From: an uncultured Altererythrobacter sp.
Lineage (GTDB): Bacteria > Pseudomonadota > Alphaproteobacteria > Sphingomonadales > Sphingomonadaceae
Direction of reading: 5' to 3'
Assembly: GCA_946885545.1 (NCBI GenBank)
Contig: CAMPGP010000067.1
Location: 1-9,110 of the forward strand
DNA length: 9,110 nucleotides
In this document: one piece after another, positions 6,577-9,110 of the stretch
Layout: every line of letters begins with the position of its first letter
Numbering within the stretch: the stretch's first letter is position 1
The notes under the pieces: model-generated
What the model was told of the DNA's origin: nothing
What the model saw: only the letters and a program-made list of their open reading frames with translations
The model's database searches: none
Made by a program: the position numbers and the translations under genes

Positions 6577-8127
6577 ATGGACAGTGTGACCCCGACCGAC
6601 GAGCCCGCCTCCCGCAACGCCGGAAGCGGGCCCCAGCGGACAGCGCAATGGTCGTTCCTGCGAGTGGTGGTCAGCCTCCGTCGCTGGTGGAACCACACGG
6701 TGATCGAAACCGTCGATCAGGGCGAAGTCATCGCGCTGCGGCGGACGGAATCGGCGCTGTCCTCGCGCTATCTCTTCATGACCGCGATGTCGGCCGGGAT
6801 CGCGATCCTCGGGCTGCTGCTGGCGTCGCCTGCGGTGGTGATCGGGGCGATGCTGCTTTCGCCGCTGATGGACCCGATCATGGGCCTGGGCTTCGCTCTC
6901 GCCATCGGCGACTACGGCTGGGTTCGCCAGTCGGCGCGCTCGCTCGCCTGGGGCAGCCTGCTCGCGATCGGCCTGTGCGCGCTGATCGTGTTCGTTTCGC
7001 CGCTGCAGGACATCACGTCGGAAATCGCCGCGCGCACGCGCCCGAACCTGTTCGACCTGCTGGTCGCGTTGTTCTCCGCACTCGCGGGCGCCTACGCAAT
7101 GATCCGCGGGCGCGCGGGCACGATCGTGGGCGTCGCCATCGCCACCGCGCTGATGCCGCCGCTGGCAGTTGTGGGTTTCGGCCTCGCGACCGCCAACTGG
7201 ACGGTCTTCGGCGGCGCGGCACTGCTCTACGTCACGAACTTCGTGACGATCGCGCTGATCGTCTGGGCGATGGCGCGGCTGTACGGGTTCAGCGCCACGC
7301 TGTCGGGGCGCCAGACCCGGTGGCAGAACTTCGCGCTCGGCATCGTCTTCATCGCCCTGGTGGTCCCGCTGGCGATATCGCTGCGGCAGATCGCATGGGA
7401 GGCGACGGCCGCGCGGCAGGTGCGCGGCGAACTGGCAGCCAACTTCGGCGCCGCATCGCGGCTGTCGCAGCCCGAGATCGAGTTCGATGCCGAGCCTCTG
7501 CGAGTCTCCGCGTTCGTCTGGACCACCCGGCTGGAGGCCGATGCCGAAGTGCGCGCGGAAGGCAATCTCGCGCGTGCTCTGGGAACGCCGGTCGACGTCC
7601 AGCTCAAGCAGTTCCTGGTGCGCGACGAGCGCAGCGCCGAAGAGGCCCAGCTCGCCTCGGCCCGGGTCGAGGAGGAGCAGGAGACGCGACTGCGCATGGG
7701 CGAGCTGTCGGCGAGGCTGGCACTCGCGGCGGGGGTGTCGGAGGACGACATCCTGGTCGATCGCCAGCGTCGCCGCGCCTTGGTGCGGGCCGAGGAACTG
7801 CCGGGTGCGAGCCTGGCGACGTATGCCGCGCTCGAACGACGCATCGCCGCGACCGAACCCGAATGGCGGATCGAGCTCGTTCCGCCGTTCGCCGCGTTGC
7901 CGGCCGTTGGCTTCGAGGATGACGAGCCGGACGAGGGCGCGCGCGCCGCGATCGCCCTTGCCAGCTGGGCTGCGCGTCGGCGCGGCGAAGCGCTAGTGGT
8001 GAACGGACCGGAGCCGCAGGCCGAGGCCGTCCGCATCCTGCTGGTGGAGAGCGGCGCGCAGGCCGAACTCGGAACCGACAGGAGCGGAACAGTGCGGGTG
8101 GCGTGGGACCGGCGCGGCGAGGAATGA
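6577..8127 (+). CDS. DUF389 family integral membrane protein with long C-terminal domain
   Basis: This 516-residue inner-membrane protein belongs to the DUF389 (PF04087) family, whose function is not known. Conserved blocks are SPAVVIGAMLLSPLMDPIMG (84-103), ARTRPNLFDLLVALFSALAG (152-171), IVGVAIATALMPPLAVVGFG (183-202) and TNFVTIAL (220-227). About six or seven hydrophobic helices span residues 66-269. A charged region of about 245 residues follows, containing a Glu-rich helix (350-385) and a final stretch (446-490) that looks loosely like a degenerate OmpA-type fold; that resemblance is inference. The start at ATG 6577 precedes a polar tail, and no good ribosome-binding site is visible, only CCCCCC. 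A hairpin with a T run lies 29 bases upstream. It is transcribed divergently from telA and ends 16 bp from the end of the convergent ligase gene. Confidence 0.85.
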   Translation: MDSVTPTDEPASRNAGSGPQRTAQWSFLRVVVSLRRWWNHTVIETVDQGEVIALRRTESALSSRYLFMTAMSAGIAILGLLLASPAVVIGAMLLSPLMDPIMGLGFALAIGDYGWVRQSARSLAWGSLLAIGLCALIVFVSPLQDITSEIAARTRPNLFDLLVALFSALAGAYAMIRGRAGTIVGVAIATALMPPLAVVGFGLATANWTVFGGAALLYVTNFVTIALIVWAMARLYGFSATLSGRQTRWQNFALGIVFIALVVPLAISLRQIAWEATAARQVRGELAANFGAASRLSQPEIEFDAEPLRVSAFVWTTRLEADAEVRAEGNLARALGTPVDVQLKQFLVRDERSAEEAQLASARVEEEQETRLRMGELSARLALAAGVSEDDILVDRQRRRALVRAEELPGASLATYAALERRIAATEPEWRIELVPPFAALPAVGFEDDEPDEGARAAIALASWAARRRGEALVVNGPEPQAEAVRILLVESGAQAELGTDRSGTVRVAWDRRGEE

Positions 8128-8143
8128 TCGCGCGCCGGAGCGC

Positions 8144-9110
8144 TCAGGCGGCTTCCATCAAGGCCAACGGCTGGATCTCGCCCGCGAGGTAGAGCCGCTT
8201 GGCCTTTGCGCGGCTCAGCTTGCCCGAGCTGGTGCGCGGCAGCGTGCGCGGCGGAACCAGTTCGACCACGCAGTTCATGCCGGTGATCGAGCGGACCTTG
8301 TCGCGGATCTGCTCGTGCAGGCGCACGCGCTCCTCGGGGTCGGACACGCGGCAGTGGACCAGCACCGCGGGCGCTTCCTCGCCGTTCTCGGTCTCGACGG
8401 AGAAGGCGGCGATGTCGCCGTGGTTGAAGCCCGGCAGCTGTTCCACGGCCCACTCGATGTCCTGCGGCCAGTGGTTCTTGCCGTTGATGATGATCATGTC
8501 CTTCGCCCGGCCGACGATGAACAGGTAACCGCCGGCCATGTAGCCCATGTCGCCGGTGTCGAGCCACGCCCCGTTGCCGTCTTCGCTCGGGACCAGGCAG
8601 TCGTTCGTCGCTTCCTCGTTGCGGAAATAGGAATGCATCACGCTCTTGCCGCGGCACCAGACCTTGCCGATCTGGTGGTCGCCCTTGGCACGATCGTTCT
8701 CGCCGCGGATCTCGACTTCCATGCCGGGCAGCGGCTTGCCGCAGTTGACGATGGCACGATATCGGGCCGGGCGGCTGAAATCGGCGCGCGTGCCCGAAAG
8801 CCGCTCTTCCTCGACCAGCTCGACGCGAATCCCTTCGCCCGGCGGCATCACCGTCACTGCCAGCGTCGCTTCGGCAAGGCCGTAGCTCGGTGTGAAGGCG
8901 CCCGCGCGAAAGCCCGCGTCGGCAAAGGCGTTGACGAAGCTCTGCATTACGTCGGGTCGGATCATGTCCGCACCGTTGCCCGCGGTGCGCCAGCGCGAGA
9001 GGTCGAAGCGCTCCGCCACGCTCGACTGGCTCGAGATGCGCCGGGCGCAGATGTCGTAGCCGAAGGTCGGCGAGTAGGAGAGCGTGGTGCCCCGGTTGCG
9101 GCTGATGAGG
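8144..9110 (-). CDS. Fatty acyl-AMP ligase / acyl-CoA synthetase family (partial, 5' end outside window)
   Basis: The frame ends at TGA 8146-8144 and stays open past the right edge, giving 321 visible C-terminal residues of an ANL-superfamily enzyme that activates a fatty acid with ATP as acyl-AMP. Motifs, numbered from the first full visible codon, are GRNRGTT-like SRNRGTT near the start, TPSYGLAEATLAV (YGLAE 76-80), WLDTGDMGY (TGD 185-187), IVGRAKDMIIINGKNHWPQD (198-217) and PRTSSGKLSRAKAKR with the A10 lysine K297. The WRTAGNGADMIRPD and GKNHWPQDIE wording is that of the fatty acyl-AMP ligase branch, whose product is normally passed to an acyl carrier protein rather than CoA. The GTG at 9019 is internal, because the homologous sequence continues upstream. 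In related bacteria such ligases serve sphingolipid or polyketide-like lipid synthesis; the partner genes are outside the window. Confidence 0.85.
   Translation of the reverse strand, partial: LISRNRGTTLSYSPTFGYDICARRISSQSSVAERFDLSRWRTAGNGADMIRPDVMQSFVNAFADAGFRAGAFTPSYGLAEATLAVTVMPPGEGIRVELVEEERLSGTRADFSRPARYRAIVNCGKPLPGMEVEIRGENDRAKGDHQIGKVWCRGKSVMHSYFRNEEATNDCLVPSEDGNGAWLDTGDMGYMAGGYLFIVGRAKDMIIINGKNHWPQDIEWAVEQLPGFNHGDIAAFSVETENGEEAPAVLVHCRVSDPEERVRLHEQIRDKVRSITGMNCVVELVPPRTLPRTSSGKLSRAKAKRLYLAGEIQPLALMEAA

Noticed and set aside
6534..7922. 462-codon + strand open frame overlapping DUF389
   Set aside because: It is an Arg/Gly/Ala-rich out-of-frame shadow. The DUF389 frame has the membrane helices and conserved blocks.
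8128..8143. GC-rich inverted bases between DUF389 and the ligase as a terminator
   Set aside because: Only a 4-bp self-complementary GCGC repeat and no T run; not enough to call.
7227..8657. 476-codon - strand open frame spanning the end of DUF389 and the ligase gene
   Set aside because: It crosses two convergent real genes in a wrong frame and is low-complexity Arg/Ser/Ala.

Overview
The window is a compact, GC-rich stretch of bacterial chromosome. It most likely comes from an alphaproteobacterium of the Sphingomonadales (Sphingomonas/Erythrobacter type). The reasons are the strong G/C bias at codon third positions, a bacteriophytochrome ending in an HWE-family histidine kinase and a receiver domain, a GGAAC-N17-GTT promoter-like site of the EcfG general-stress type, a polyhydroxyalkanoic-acid-system small protein, and a fatty acyl-AMP ligase. 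The taxonomic placement is inference. I see no mobile element, CRISPR array, tRNA or rRNA.

Layout, left to right. (1) On the + strand are the last 32 codons of a probable mannose-1-phosphate guanylyltransferase, joined by an ATGA overlap to a class I mannose-6-phosphate isomerase; together they would make GDP-mannose precursors. (2) Converging on it with a 7-bp gap, on the - strand, is a two-gene photoreceptor operon: heme oxygenase (bphO) followed by bacteriophytochrome (bphP), joined by an ATGA overlap. Heme oxygenase makes biliverdin, which the phytochrome binds. The leader upstream of bphO carries the EcfG-like site, a perfect AGGAGG inside a hairpin loop, and no good ATG start. (3) Upstream of that, also on the - strand, is a tight three-gene operon (telA, an XpaC-like two-helix membrane protein, and a small PHA-granule-region protein), each junction being a 1-base TGATG overlap. 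(4) A 141-bp divergent intergenic region holds a candidate sigma-70 promoter for telA and, on the other strand, a terminator-like hairpin with a T6 run in the leader of the next gene. (5) On the + strand is a DUF389 membrane protein with a long soluble C-terminal domain. (6) Converging on it, on the - strand, is the C-terminal part of a fatty acyl-AMP ligase that runs off the right edge.

The most interesting part is the bphO-bphP unit: a red/far-red sensor with an HWE kinase and its own receiver, apparently under a general-stress promoter, with an unusual 5' leader. The rest is mostly recognisable family members. I did not find a clearly new multi-gene system; the TelA/XpaC/PHA-granule grouping is the closest candidate for an undescribed functional link.
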